NCBI GenBank assembly: GCA_014621425.1 | Contig: JAANBB010000090.1 | Coordinates: 1 to 64,000 of the forward strand | Length of the DNA stretch: 64,000 bases | Direction of reading: 5' to 3' | Source: Cylindrodendrum hubeiense | Taxonomy: Eukaryota; Ascomycota; Sordariomycetes; Hypocreales; Nectriaceae | In this document: positions 23,401-34,434 of the stretch, in pieces | Numbering within the stretch: position 1 is the stretch's first letter | Layout: each line of letters opens with the position of its first letter | Made by a program: the position numbers and the translations under genes | The notes under the pieces: model-generated | Database searches by the model: none | What the model was told of the DNA's origin: nothing | The model's input: only the letters and a program-made list of their open reading frames with translations

Positions 23401-26122
23401 TATCACAGCTTGGCAGGATCTGGTCACCTGGAGACAGCACATCTTCAGTCTCATCAACCAGACTTACTTGCAGTTGCTTCCCCAGCAAGGCCAACAAAAC
23501 GCTGGCGGGGCTTCTTCTTTTGCTTATCGTGGATACCACGAGACTGCTTGGATTATCAACCGCTTTGCCCATGTGGCCCGCAAGCACAGTCTACCAGAGG
23601 TCTGCATAAGCCAGCTGAGCCGAATCTACACTCTCCCCAACATCGAAATCCAGGAGGCCTTCTTGAAGCTGCGTGAGCAAGCCAAGTGCCACTACGAGAA
23701 CCCCGAGGAACTCACCAGTGGTTTGGATGTTATCAACAATACCAACCTCAACTACTTCAGCCCACAGCAGAAGGCTGAGTTCTACACGCTGAAGGGAATG
23801 TTCCTCGAGAAGCTCAAGCAGAAGGACGAGGCCGACTCGGCTTACGGCACGGCCCTGTTCTTCGATATTGGCGCAGCCAAAGCATGGGCCGAGTGGGGTT
23901 ACTTCAATGACCGCAAGTTCAAGGATGAACCTACCGACCTGAACGCAGCGAGACAGGCGCTTACGTCGTATCTTCAAGCCGCAGGAAGTTATAAGAATGC
24001 TAAGACCCGAAAGCTCTTGGCCCGAATTCTCTGGCTCTTGAGCTTGGATGATGCCAAGGGTACCATCGCAGCTGGCTTCGATGATTTCAAGGGCGAGACG
24101 CCAGTATGGTACTGGATCACCTTTATCCCTCAGCTTCTTACCGGCCTCGGCCACAAGGAAGCTCCCCGGGTGTACCAGATTCTCCTGAAGATTGCCAAGT
24201 CGTATCCACAGGCCCTGTACTTCCAGCTCCGCACCAACCGTGAGGATATGCTCGTTATCAAGAAGAACCAGGAGGCCAAGGAGAGGGCACGACAACGTCA
24301 GTCGACCGCATCCAGTGGAAAGCCGAGCGCTTCTCCCTCCTTGACCAAGCAGGAAGCCCCTGGCGCCTCGCGACCAGGAACTGCCAACGCAGCGGAAAAC
24401 CCCCAAATTAAGACCGAGGGCAACGATGGCACTTCTGCGACGCCCGCGGCTAATGGACAGGACGTGAAGCAAAACCAAAAGAAACCCCCGTGGGAGTTGA
24501 CTGAGGAGATCATGTCAGTGCTCAAGACCGCCTTCCCTCTTCTGGCTCTATCAATGGAGACCATGGTCGATCAGATTCAGAAGCACTTCAAGTGTCCTCC
24601 AGATGAGGACGCTTACAGGCTTATTGTCGCTCTCCTGAATGATGCACTTGCATACGTCAGCCGCACACCTGCATCATTTGCGAAGAACGTCAAGCTGCCG
24701 GCTGCTACCGAAACTAATATTACCCGGTTCGCTGAAACGATACTTCCAAATCACATCAAGAAGTCCTTCGAGGCAGACTTCGTCGATGTTAAGCCAACCA
24801 TGTACGAGTATATTCACAAGCTGCGACGCTGGCGGAACAAGTTTGAAGAGAAGTTGGATCGACGTGTTACTCGCACTTCCCTCGAGAATTTCTCTCCTCA
24901 CCTTAGCGAGTTCCGGTACCAGAAGTTTGATGAGGTTGAGATCCCGGGCCAGTACCTGCAGCACAAGGACAAGAACCAGGACTTTATCCGAATTGAGCGC
25001 TTCCTGCCGAATGTCGATCTCATCCGATCGATCAGTGCCTCTTACCGCAGACTTAAAATGCGTGGCCACGATGGAAGCGTCCATTCTTGGGCAGTCCAGC
25101 ATCCGGCAGCTCGACATTGTCGACGAGAGGAGCGCATCCTGCAGCTCTTCCGACAACTCAACCAAACGCTCGGCCGCAAGAAGGAGAGCCGACGCCGTGA
25201 CCTACAGTTTACGCTGCCTTTGATGGTCCCCTTGGCACCGCATATAAGAATCGTGCAAGAGGATACTTCTTACATTACCTTACAGGGCGTGTATGAGGAT
25301 CACTGTCGACGCATGGGTATGTCCAAGGACGACCCAGTGCTGTTCACCATGGAGAAGCTGCGCGGTGCGCTTGAGAGCAAGAGCTCGGTAAGTTACTTCA
25401 CTCCCATTTTTATGCCAATGGCGACTAACGTGATACAGAACAAGCCTGAGCAGACTGCCACGGCCCGGTTGGAGGTGTTTAACGCGATCCAAGAGAAATG
25501 GGTTCCCTCGACACTGGCCTTGGAGTACTTCCAGAAGGTGTTCCCGCAGTTCTCGGAGTTCTGGCTCTTCCGACGCCAGTTCTCGTACCAGCTGTCGGCG
25601 TTGACATTCATGACGTATATCCTCTACATGCACAACCGCTACCCGCAGAAGATCAACATTGCTCGCGGATCGGGCAACATCTGGGGATCGGAGTTGATGT
25701 CGTATATGAGCGCGTCGAAGCCCTTCTTCCACAACCCAGAGCCGGTGCCTTTCCGTCTGACGCCCAACCTTCAGACCCTGATGGGACCACTCGCTACAGA
25801 AGGCATCTTCGCGTGCTCCTTGATGGCAATTGCGCGGTGCTTGACGGAGCCTGAGCACGAGCTTGAGCACGCGCTGACGTTGTTTGTGCGCGATGAGATG
25901 ATCTTCTGGTTCACGAGCAGCCACCGTGCTGGCATGTCAGAGAGCCAACTCCGGGAGTCTGTTCAAGTCAACAGCGACTCAATTGTCAAGCGGGCAATTA
26001 GCCTGGCGCACAGTCCCGTTGGAAACCTACCAGCGAACCAGACTGTCATTGACTCGATTGCGAAGGCGGTGAACCCAATGAACTTGGCGCAGTGCGATGC
26101 CTTGTGGATGCCTTACCTGTAA
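14427..26122 (+). CDS. TRA1: Tra1, PIKK-family pseudokinase scaffold of SAGA and NuA4
   Basis: Spliced model join(14427..14481, 14570..14727, 14777..25387, 25439..26122), 11508 nt, 3835 residues (yeast Tra1 is 3744). The N-terminus [18 protein letters not shown] continues through two small exons into a 10.6-kb exon. HEAT-type helical repeats fill roughly residues 1-2600, with a disordered insert carrying a KKRK patch near 2034. The FAT region spans about 2645-3212, followed by a Lys/Ser-rich linker. A PIKK kinase-like domain occupies about 3459-3775 and the FATC end is [12 protein letters not shown]. The kinase fold lacks the catalytic and metal-binding signatures (the catalytic-loop region reads [17 protein letters not shown]), as expected for the Tra1/TRRAP pseudokinase. 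It recruits histone acetyltransferase complexes to activators in the nucleus. The last intron (51 nt) is in frame and stop-free, so it is easily mis-annotated as coding; its GTAAGT donor, GACTAAC branch site and CAG acceptor argue that it is spliced. Confidence 0.97.
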
Positions 26123-26781
26123 GACAGGAGGCCATGGTGTAAGGAAGGGAGGGGTATTATATGTGGAGGAGAGACTTCAGGAGAGATTTGTGAAAGGCGG
26201 TAGTTATTGGACTTTGAGCAAGGCGTTATGGTATCAAGGGAGATGTATGATATGGCGGGATAAGTGGTGGAAGGATGACGACAGTTTGCATGCGATAAGA
26301 CCAGTTGGGATGGATTGACTGGACGATGCAACATATTATTGTACTGTACTTAATACCACAAGCCCTACGATGTTCTTTTTTTAACCTGTGTTCTCGTTCC
26401 ATACTGTAATAGTTAATTGTCGTTTCAGTCTCATGTTGACAAACCCGGTGACGACGACTGTAGCAAGCCCATCTGTTCAACTTCAAGACCCCGCCCGACG
26501 ATGACTATAAGTAGCGTGCCTCGGCTCGGCCGCATAGTCGGGTATGTTGCGCTGCGGGATTGGAGAAGCAGCGTCACACACCGAAAACGCCATGTCTCGG
26601 ATGGATTGAACCCCGCACTATTAGTTGCCTCGGACGTGGCGTCGCCAGCTCAGACATTGTTTAAATTTCCTTCATTGGTTTCCTATTTCTGGTTGAGAGT
26701 CTGAGTTCTGACCACCCACTGTATAGTTGTCGACTTTAACTTGGTGTGAATAACAGCCATTTTGCCTCGCATATCGCCACA
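26123..26781. other. Intergenic, TRA1 3' region and AACS promoter
   Basis: A 659-bp spacer between tandem plus-strand genes. The first half is purine-rich and T-rich 3' UTR-like sequence, and the second half should hold the acetoacetyl-CoA synthetase promoter. No additional gene was recognised. Confidence 0.6.
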
Positions 26782-29262
26782 ATGGAGCTGGATAAGATGC
26801 CAAGAAAGGTCTGGGAGCACCCAGACCCAGAGAGCACTGCAATGTGGGCGTTTATGCAGGAGGCAAACCAGAGACACGGGCTGAATCTGAGGGCAAGTTA
26901 TAGTTGCAACTCCTCGACAGTCTGGAATTGGCATGTAACCAAAACGCACAATGGCTGACAGAAATAGACCTTCCATGACTTGTACGAGTGGTCCTGCGAA
27001 AGACGCAGCGACTTCTGGGGCCAGCTTTGGGAAGCTCAAAACTGGATCCACGAAGGATCCTACACAGAAGTCGTCGACGAGTCCATTCCCGTCTCTCAGC
27101 TGCCACGCTGGTTCGCCGGCGTCCGTCTCAACTGGGCCGAGAACCTGCTCTGGACACGGCCTCCTCGTGGAACCAGCGCCCCCGGAGACCGGTGCACGCT
27201 GCACAAGGAAGACGACGCCGTGGCCGTGACTGAGGTGCGCGAGGGCAACACAGAGGTCAAGAACGTGACGTGGGGAGAGCTCAGGCAGCGCGCTGGTAGG
27301 TTGGCGGGTGCGTTGGCGGCGAGAGGCGTCGGGAGAGGAGATCGTGTCGTCATGGTTGGGGCGCATGCGACTGAGACGCTCGTTGTGTTCCTGGCTACGG
27401 TGTGGCTGGGCGGAATCTTCAGCAGCAGCTCGACCGATATGGGAGTCGGAGGGTTGTTGCAGCGTACGGTGCAGATCAACCCCAAGGTATGTCGGGATCC
27501 TAGCTTGGTGTTTGCTGCTCAGGGAATTGGCTGAGGATACTGACGACTTCGCAGTTCGTCTTTTTCGACGATGGGGCTTTGTACAATGGCAAGATCCTCG
27601 ACCTGAGGAACAAGATTGCGGGCGTGGCCGAGGGAATGAAGCAGTGCGATGCGTTTCAAAGCGTCGTTGTTGTCCAGCGATTCGACGCCCCTTACGAAAC
27701 CTCGCACATGGCAAGCACAGAGAGATTCGAGGACTTTCTCTCGGCGTCACCTCCTTCGCCTCCGCCCTTCGCAAGAGTCGAATTCCAAGACCCGATGATC
27801 GTCTACTACTCGTCAGGCACAACGGGAACGCCCAAGGCCATTGTCCACAGCGTCGGGCCCCTGCTGGTGTCAATGGCCAAAGAAGCAATCCTCCACCGGG
27901 ACCTCAACCACGAAGACGTCGGGCTGCAGTACACCACAACCGGATGGATTATGTATCTGTCGAGCGTTGGGCGGCTGGTGTTCGGCGGGCGCACCATCGT
28001 GTACGACGGGTCGCCGTTTGTGCCGGACCGCAGCGTGCTGCTGCGCATCGCCGACGAGCAGAAGGCGACGGGCCTGGGCGTGAGCCCGCGATGGCTCGGC
28101 GAGCTAATGAAGCACGGCATTGAGCCACAAAAAGAGGCCGACTTGCGGAATCTACGGTTCGTAGGCAGCACGGGGATGGTGCTGAAGGAGCAGGTGTTTC
28201 ACTGGTTCTATGATGGCGCGTTCCCGTCGAGTGTGCGGTTAGCCAACTTTTCAGGGGGCACCGATATCGTGAGTCAATCTTTGGTGTTTATGTCTGCTTA
28301 AGCTGCTCGGTTTCTTACAACTTCTTATCCAGGCGGGCTGCTTCGCTATCGAAAACCCTCTCACGCCCATCTATGCTGGCGGTTGTCAAGGCGGTAGTCT
28401 CGGCACACGCATCGCCATCTACCCAGCCTCCTCTTCAGGCGAAGACAGCAAGGACGCTTTCATATCGCCCGTCCCAGACGGCACCGCAGGCGACCTCGTG
28501 GCCACGTCCGCATTCCCGAACGTGCCCATCTTCCTCTGGAACGACACGGCTCCGGCGCCGGGCGACAAGTACCGGGCGGCCTACTTCTCGCGCTTCCCCG
28601 ACGTGTGGGCGCAGGGCGACTTTGCCGCGGTGCACCCGACGACACGGCACATCTACATCCTGGGCCGGTCGGACGGCGTGCTGAACCCGGGCGGGATCCG
28701 GTTCGGCAGCGCGGACATCTACGCGGTGCTGGAGCGCTGGTTCCCGGGCGAGGTTGTCGAGAGCCTGTGTGTTGGGCAGCGGAGGCCGACGGATGCTGAT
28801 GAGCGGGTGGTGCTCTTCCTGCTAATGCGAGAGGGATCTAGGTTGAGGGAGAAGGGGCTGGAACAGAGGATTAGAGAGAAGATTGCGAGCGATCTGACGA
28901 AGAGGCATGTGCCGCGGTACATTTTCGAAGTGCCTGATATCCCGGTGAGTTCTCCTCTATTTGTGGTGGCCCTTTATCTTCCTTGCACTTATACTTTTTT
29001 GGTCTTGTTTTTATTCGACCTTTTCTTTTATTCTTCTCGTCATGTTTTGGCTTGCATCGGAGAAAACATGTACTGACAACTATAGACCACGGTCAACGGC
29101 AAAAAGGTCGAGTTGCCCGTTAAGCAAATCATTTCAGGGCAGACGATCAAGGCGAGCGGGACGCTGCTGAACCCCCAGAGCTTGGATTTCTTCTACCAAT
29201 TCCAGAAGGTGGAAGACGTGGTCAAGGAGCAGGAGGCCAAGGGGGTACTGGCCAAGTTGTAG
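26782..29262 (+). CDS. AACS: Acetoacetyl-CoA synthetase
   Basis: Spliced model join(26782..26892, 26968..27486, 27555..28268, 28333..28944, 29086..29262), 2133 nt, 710 residues; all four introns are phase 0. It activates acetoacetate to acetoacetyl-CoA with ATP and CoA (acyl-adenylate-forming ANL superfamily), feeding cytosolic sterol and lipid synthesis or ketone-body and leucine catabolite use. Seen: the N-terminal ACS-type cap (WEHPDPESTAMWAF), the P-loop-like motif YYSSGTTGTPKAIVHS at about 293-308, GRSDGVLNPGGIRFGS (A8 hinge region), and the C-terminal catalytic lysine in TTVNGKKVE (Lys-658). Intron 1 has a GC donor (AGG|GCAAGT...ATAG); the only alternatives give a stop or a 33-nt intron. 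Length and domain order fit the family. Confidence 0.93.
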
Positions 29263-29477
29263 TGATGTAGTGATGTAAGCAAGAGTTGTTGTCACATTAT
29301 CTGAGCTAAGTTGGTATAATATACATGGCTTGGATGAAACAGGATGCCTTTCGCTCCCCAAACGCCTTCCGTTAATGCCTGTTACAGTGTGGTTTCTCCT
29401 GTCATCTCTCATCCTGACTTTGAAAGAGTGGTTGTTCTCCTTGTTTCAGTGTCCCCCAGCAGCGAAGTCAATGGCCA

Positions 29478-29993
29478 CTACAACTTCACTTCGGGGAACT
29501 TCCCACCATTCACCCCGTACCTCCAGCCGAGATATCCCACCATCCCTCCTACGCTTCCAAGGCCGATGCCACCAACAGCTCCTCTCCATCCGAGACCCGC
29601 ACTCTTTCCTGCAGCAGCTCCCAGCGCGGCTCCAACTGCCATGCCGGCGACGGTCCAATCGTCAGTCTCGACCTGGCCCCTGTTCTCCAGCAGGCGCCAG
29701 CTGCGATCCTGCCACTCAATGTCGTCGCGGCCGTACATCCGGCCTCCGGTCATCAGCGCGCCGAGGCCCACGGCGACAAGCGTGCCGGTCGAGGCGGAGC
29801 GGAGCACGCGCGGGGCGAGGGAGAGGGCGGTGACTTTGGGGCGCAGGGCAGGGATGAGCTGGCGCGTGGTGGTGATGGCGGCGGAGATGAGGGTGCTTGC
29901 GGTGATGGTGCGGGCGACGACATGGGTGGTGAGGAGGGTGCGCGAGAGGGGCTGGTCCTCTGCGTAGGGCGGGTGAGGGAAGAACCGCGACAT
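29478..29993 (-). CDS. Small fungal membrane protein, probably DUF1757 family
   Basis: Intronless, 171 residues, starting MSRFFPHPPYAEDQ. The frame stays open upstream of this ATG, but there it is Ser/Arg-rich, lacks another ATG in good context and reads like leader sequence, so the ATG at 29993 was chosen. A first amphipathic or hydrophobic stretch (HVVARTITASTLISAAITT, about 26-45) is followed by VGLGALMTGG, an acidic WQDRSWRLLENRGQ segment, and a Gly/Ala-rich double hairpin (AVGAALGAAAG...GGIGLGSVGGMVGYLGW). This suggests a small organellar or endomembrane protein. The sequence style fits the fungal family DUF1757, which has no established role. The coding call is good; the family name is from memory and less certain. 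Confidence 0.75.
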   Translation of the reverse strand: MSRFFPHPPYAEDQPLSRTLLTTHVVARTITASTLISAAITTTRQLIPALRPKVTALSLAPRVLRSASTGTLVAVGLGALMTGGRMYGRDDIEWQDRSWRLLENRGQVETDDWTVAGMAVGAALGAAAGKSAGLGWRGAVGGIGLGSVGGMVGYLGWRYGVNGGKFPEVKL

Positions 29994-30594
29994 GATGGAG
30001 AGTCTTTTGAGGTGAGTAGACGACGGGGATTGGTGGGAAACGGGAAGAAGCTGGCGTTGTATTTGTGCCACTGCCCTTGCGATGTCGTGCTGTGTTGCAG
30101 TGGTGCTATGTTGCAGTGATGCTAATCTTGCAGTGGTGGGCTCTGGTGATGATGATGATCTTCTAGACAGTCCAAGCTGAACTGAACACGCCACACCCCC
30201 AATAATGGCCCCCGGTCGTCCTCTTATAAGAATCCCCCCTCCGGCACAAAAGCACACGCTCGCTTTCAGCCCTGTGAATACGTCAAGCATCATTCCGTGT
30301 TAATAAGCACATCGCCATTGGCCCCGACGGTCCGGGCTGACCCCAATCCCGACCGTCCCCACAACAGACCTCGGGGTGGAGTCGCTGTCCTATCCGAGTG
30401 CGAGATGCGAAGCTGAAGGGGCCGACCGCTGCAGTGAGGTAGTATCCAATCCCTGAGAAACAAGCAAGGCCCCATTTCCAATTTTTCGAGTTACCGGACA
30501 TCGTTTGGCCGTCATTGTTTGGCCGTCACTATTCCTCCCAGCTTAAGCGTATACGAAAACCTGCCCTTGCGACCCATGTCTATTCGTACATCGC
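29994..30594. other. Intergenic, promoter of the small membrane protein
   Basis: A 601-bp spacer between two minus-strand genes. The 30000-30300 part is probably leader and promoter of the downstream small membrane protein, and the remainder the 3' UTR of the ankyrin gene. Nothing else was recognised. Confidence 0.5.
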
Positions 30595-33500
30595 CTATGC
30601 AAACAGTGGACCACAAAAGCATGGAGAGCAACTTTCGCACGTAGTACACCAGCTACCCACTGCATCCCATACTATGCCCTCGTCTCCAGCGTTTTGGTTC
30701 ATCAGGGGGTAACACGGTCCAGCAAGATCCTGGTCACTCTCAATGGCATCTTGGCTCAATGACCATTCACTCTGGCCCTGCTCGACCTTTCGACCCTGTG
30801 TTGGCTGTACCGAGGCGGCGTAGCACAAATCGGCTTCTTTCATTGCAGAAGAGAGGCCAATGTCATTGAAATGATCTGCACGTTGGGCTTGTTGACTGGT
30901 CCCATGAAACGATGGTCCTCCTTGAGCGCTTGTCTCAGGCATTGGCAGGAGTGGCCTTGGTGTAGAACCTATGCTGGCTGATGGAGTGAGTATTGCACCA
31001 GTTTGGTCTGGCTTTCTGCGTGGCTTCCGTCGTGGTAACGTGGTATATGTGTTGAGTATTCTATCCTTGGAGTTTTGCAAGTTGTGCTGGATGAGAGACT
31101 GAAAAACATCCCAAATCTTGCTAGTTGAGCTTTCGTTTCTCGATGGCTCCTCGGTGTGCCAGTCGATTTGCTTCATTTGCTTCGCAATAACGACACTTCC
31201 CTTGTTTGCGTTCTGATTAAAATAATTCTCCACTTCGTACCAGTCAATCACAGGTTCATATTCTAGCGCCCTGTCAGAGACTACGATAATACCTGGGTTG
31301 TATGAGCACAAACCTGCTGCCGGGACAATGTCGTCACTAGGAAAGAGAGTGCGCCAAAGCACGCTCCAGTTTAAGACTTGGACATTTCCCCGTCTGTCCC
31401 GTAGCACTTCGTCGATTTCAGGCGTAATGCCGTTCTCAGGGTCTTGTTGAGAATTGTCGGCCTCTGATCTTTCTCGGATCGCACAGATCTGATCTGGAGA
31501 AACCCGCAAGTGCGCATCGCGGTCCTGCTCCTTGGCGAACGTCTCCTGACACCGAGTACAACTGTATCTTGGCGCTGCTTTCCGTTTGTGAAATGTCGTA
31601 ACATGTCGCCTTTCATGTCAGCATCGCTCATCGACAGCCTGTCAGGAGTGGGGTCAGTCCTACTTCAATAGTGTCATGGATGAGAATGACTGTGTGGCGC
31701 AGTTGAGGTATTCGCGAACGTGGAATTTTAATGGGTTGCGCTTCCTATATGGACAGCTGAATCGAATGACCTCTTTCACCTTCTTTCGCGCCAGATACCC
31801 GTCTACTAACGGATTTGAGTCGGGGTTATTGCTCCTATCGGGACTTGGCTCCCCTGACTCGTCGTCACCGTTGCCAAAATCCCGGGCTTTTCTCTTCCCT
31901 AAGGATTTTGAAGACGGTTCATTCGTAGTTTCTTGTGTCGATTTGTTTCCAGAATTATCCGAAGACAATGCAGCGGTTGGAAGCGAAACTGGAGTGTTTT
32001 GACTGTCGTGACTGTCGTGCAATTGGGTAAGCTCAAAGTCGGAACCCACGATGGCCGATATCTCGCTTAAACAGGTCTGAACACTTTGCCATACATCAAT
32101 CGGGTTAGGAATCTCATCAATCGTAAGTGAAAACGCATTTGAAAGAATGCTGTCACACATCTCGTCGACCAATGTGTGTCGATCTCGAGACGGCGTAGTG
32201 ATTGATGCTACACTTCCGCTTGATTCCGTCTTGTGTGGGGTTCTTGTCGTCAAACTTGACGTGGAATCATCGCTTAGAGTCCTTTTAAGATAATTTAGCA
32301 TATGTTCATGTCCAAAAAGTCTAGTAATCTTTGAAAGGATAGTCTTGCCCTCTCTTGTCGTTGCCAGCACACCGTGACCACTCTTGGGGGTCCATTTGCT
32401 CGCGTTCTATTCGAACAGTGCTGATTTCTCCATCCATTTCAAAAGCGGCTATGGCATCTTCTATCGCGGCAAGTGATTTTGTCGTATTCACCATTGGCAG
32501 TGCGCGACCAATTTCCCAACCATCTGGCTTGCCCCATTCGTCTTTGAACGATGGCGCAAGAGCAGCTCCAACGGTCTCACTCGATAGCCAGGCATAACAT
32601 GCCTTAAGATTTGAGTATGCATGCACGTCATCACTGGCTGCCTTTATTTGCTTCATTAGGAGCTGTAGTGGACTAAGTCCGTTGTGGTTTCTAGCATGAA
32701 CACTAGCACCGTGTTTGACCAGTGTCCTCATGGACAGTTTGTGACCATGCCGTACTGCAAGGTGCAAGGCTGTATCGCCATACCTGTTTCGAGCATTCAC
32801 ATTTGCGCCATGATCTATTAGTTCAGTCAAGATAGCGACAACTCGCTCGTGCTCATCACTATCTAGGAGGTGAATAACAAACTCCATCAAAACGGTGTTC
32901 CCGGCAGCATTGTATGCATTGGCATCAACACCTGCTGAGAGAAGCTCCTTTGCTATCTCAAGGCGCACTTGAAGGTTCGCACTGTATACCTTAATGTCAT
33001 ATCGTCGTGTTCCCCCCCGGTTTTCGACGATGCGATTCATATATTCGTGATACGTACCGTTGATTTCTGTGGAGAGCACCACTATGGCAAGACAATGAAG
33101 TGCATTTCGCCCTTCGTCATCTTCAATTTCTGGGTTGTCACCTGCTCGTTTGATGAATCTCAAAAGTTGTCCGTGAACGACCAAGCAATCTATGGTGCCC
33201 TGATACGAACTGTTGGATCCATTTTTGTTGAGTTGGATTGCTGTGTATATTGGCTGTGAGTCAGAACTTGTGTTACATATGAGAAGGAGCCATACCTGTT
33301 GAACTGGATGAATTTGGACTAATTGGCAGAGGGCTGGTCTGGTGGGCTCGGTGACCCCAATCGCTCAGCCCATGTAGCTGCCTTCGTGTGTTGAGCGCCG
33401 TTGATGGCAGAAATCCAAACGCATCTCTTTTGGAACAAATTTTTGATTGGTCGTCGTCATAATCCATGATAGTGTGTAGGTCGGGAATGCGGCGAGCGAG

Positions 33501-34434
33501 CATGTGGAAAATGGATTGGCCATATATATCCAGGTCATTGAAGTCAGAGTCAATGGACTCTAGATATTTGAGAAGCGTTTTCAGTGACTTCAAATCATCC
33601 TCGTCGAACCATTGTGGTCCTAGACAGTGCATAAACGACTGGCCACCCGTGTTCAGTTCTGTTACAGCCCCAAATACTGCCAGTGCATCGAACAAAAGTA
33701 TGGGGTTTGCCCGAGCTGCCAAAAAATGTAGCAAGGTATTTCCGAGGGCATCATATTGCCTGTTCTCTTTAGCTAGCGCGGCACCCTTTCGAACCACGCG
33801 CAGTGCTTCAGGAGAAATTTGGTCCGGTAAGGCCCAATAAGCACTGTGATTGTCATCAGAAACAAGACAGAAGCAACGCTTGAGGTGGTGGACCTGCCTC
33901 CCTTCGAGATAATCACCCTTGGTGAGACGATAAAAGTCAGCGTGCAGAAAGTCGGACGGTAGTATGATGCCGTTTTCTGGTATGGCTCGCCATTTCTCAC
34001 TTCCGAAAATAACTGGAGCAAAGTTGTCGTCTGTTAAGTTATCGCCAGGTAATTCAATGCTCTTCAAATATTGGTTCCTGTATGCTTTGTGGATCGTTCG
34101 AGCTGGCGACTGAGCAAACGGATCTGGGTCTGAACCCCGATCGCTCTTGTGGGAAATATTGGTGGCTTTCGTGTTATCGGTCTGTCGTTCTGCAAATGAT
34201 AAACTGGCGGTGTATTCCTTGAGGCGGGTAAGGCCGGAACGTTGGACTTCGCTCTCAACAATAAGGAGGGTGCGTAACCTTTTCGAACTGTTACTCTGCA
34301 AGGTATATGAGTTGGAGAAATATAGAGTACAACAAGGATGATTCTTAGAAACGCCTCTACCCCCCGAGGGTTCAAGGCCAATGACGACTTACATTCTCCC
34401 CGTAGACAGGGAAGAAGGGTGAATCAGAGCCCAT
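30595..34434 (-). CDS. Large ankyrin-repeat protein with C-terminal zinc-finger-like domain
   Basis: Spliced model complement(join(30595..31609, 31664..32320, 32373..33240, 33296..34295, 34393..34434)), 3582 nt, 1193 residues, all phases closing. Exon 1 encodes MGSDSPFFPVYGEN. Ankyrin-type repeats run from about residue 200 to 540, several degenerate (GNTLLHFLAARAN, GQSFMHCLG, GQSIFHMLARR, GRNALHCLA) and two canonical (GDTALHLAVRHGHKLSMRTL and a following NGLSPLQLL). A Ser-rich linker follows, then a fungal Cys/His module at about 824-890: CPYRKRNPLKF, a second Cys, RHVTTFH, then CTRCQETF and DAHL. This is a degenerate C2H2 pair seen in many fungal proteins of unknown role. The C-terminal part is disordered. 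The 52-nt intron at 32321-32372 has a weak GTGTGC donor and bridges two overlapping frames, so a sequencing frameshift there is an alternative. Function is unknown; a signalling or recognition scaffold is only an inference. Confidence 0.8.

Noticed and set aside
23591..24478. 295-codon minus-strand frame inside TRA1
   Set aside because: Antisense to a conserved coding exon with strong codon bias; such shadows recur throughout TRA1.
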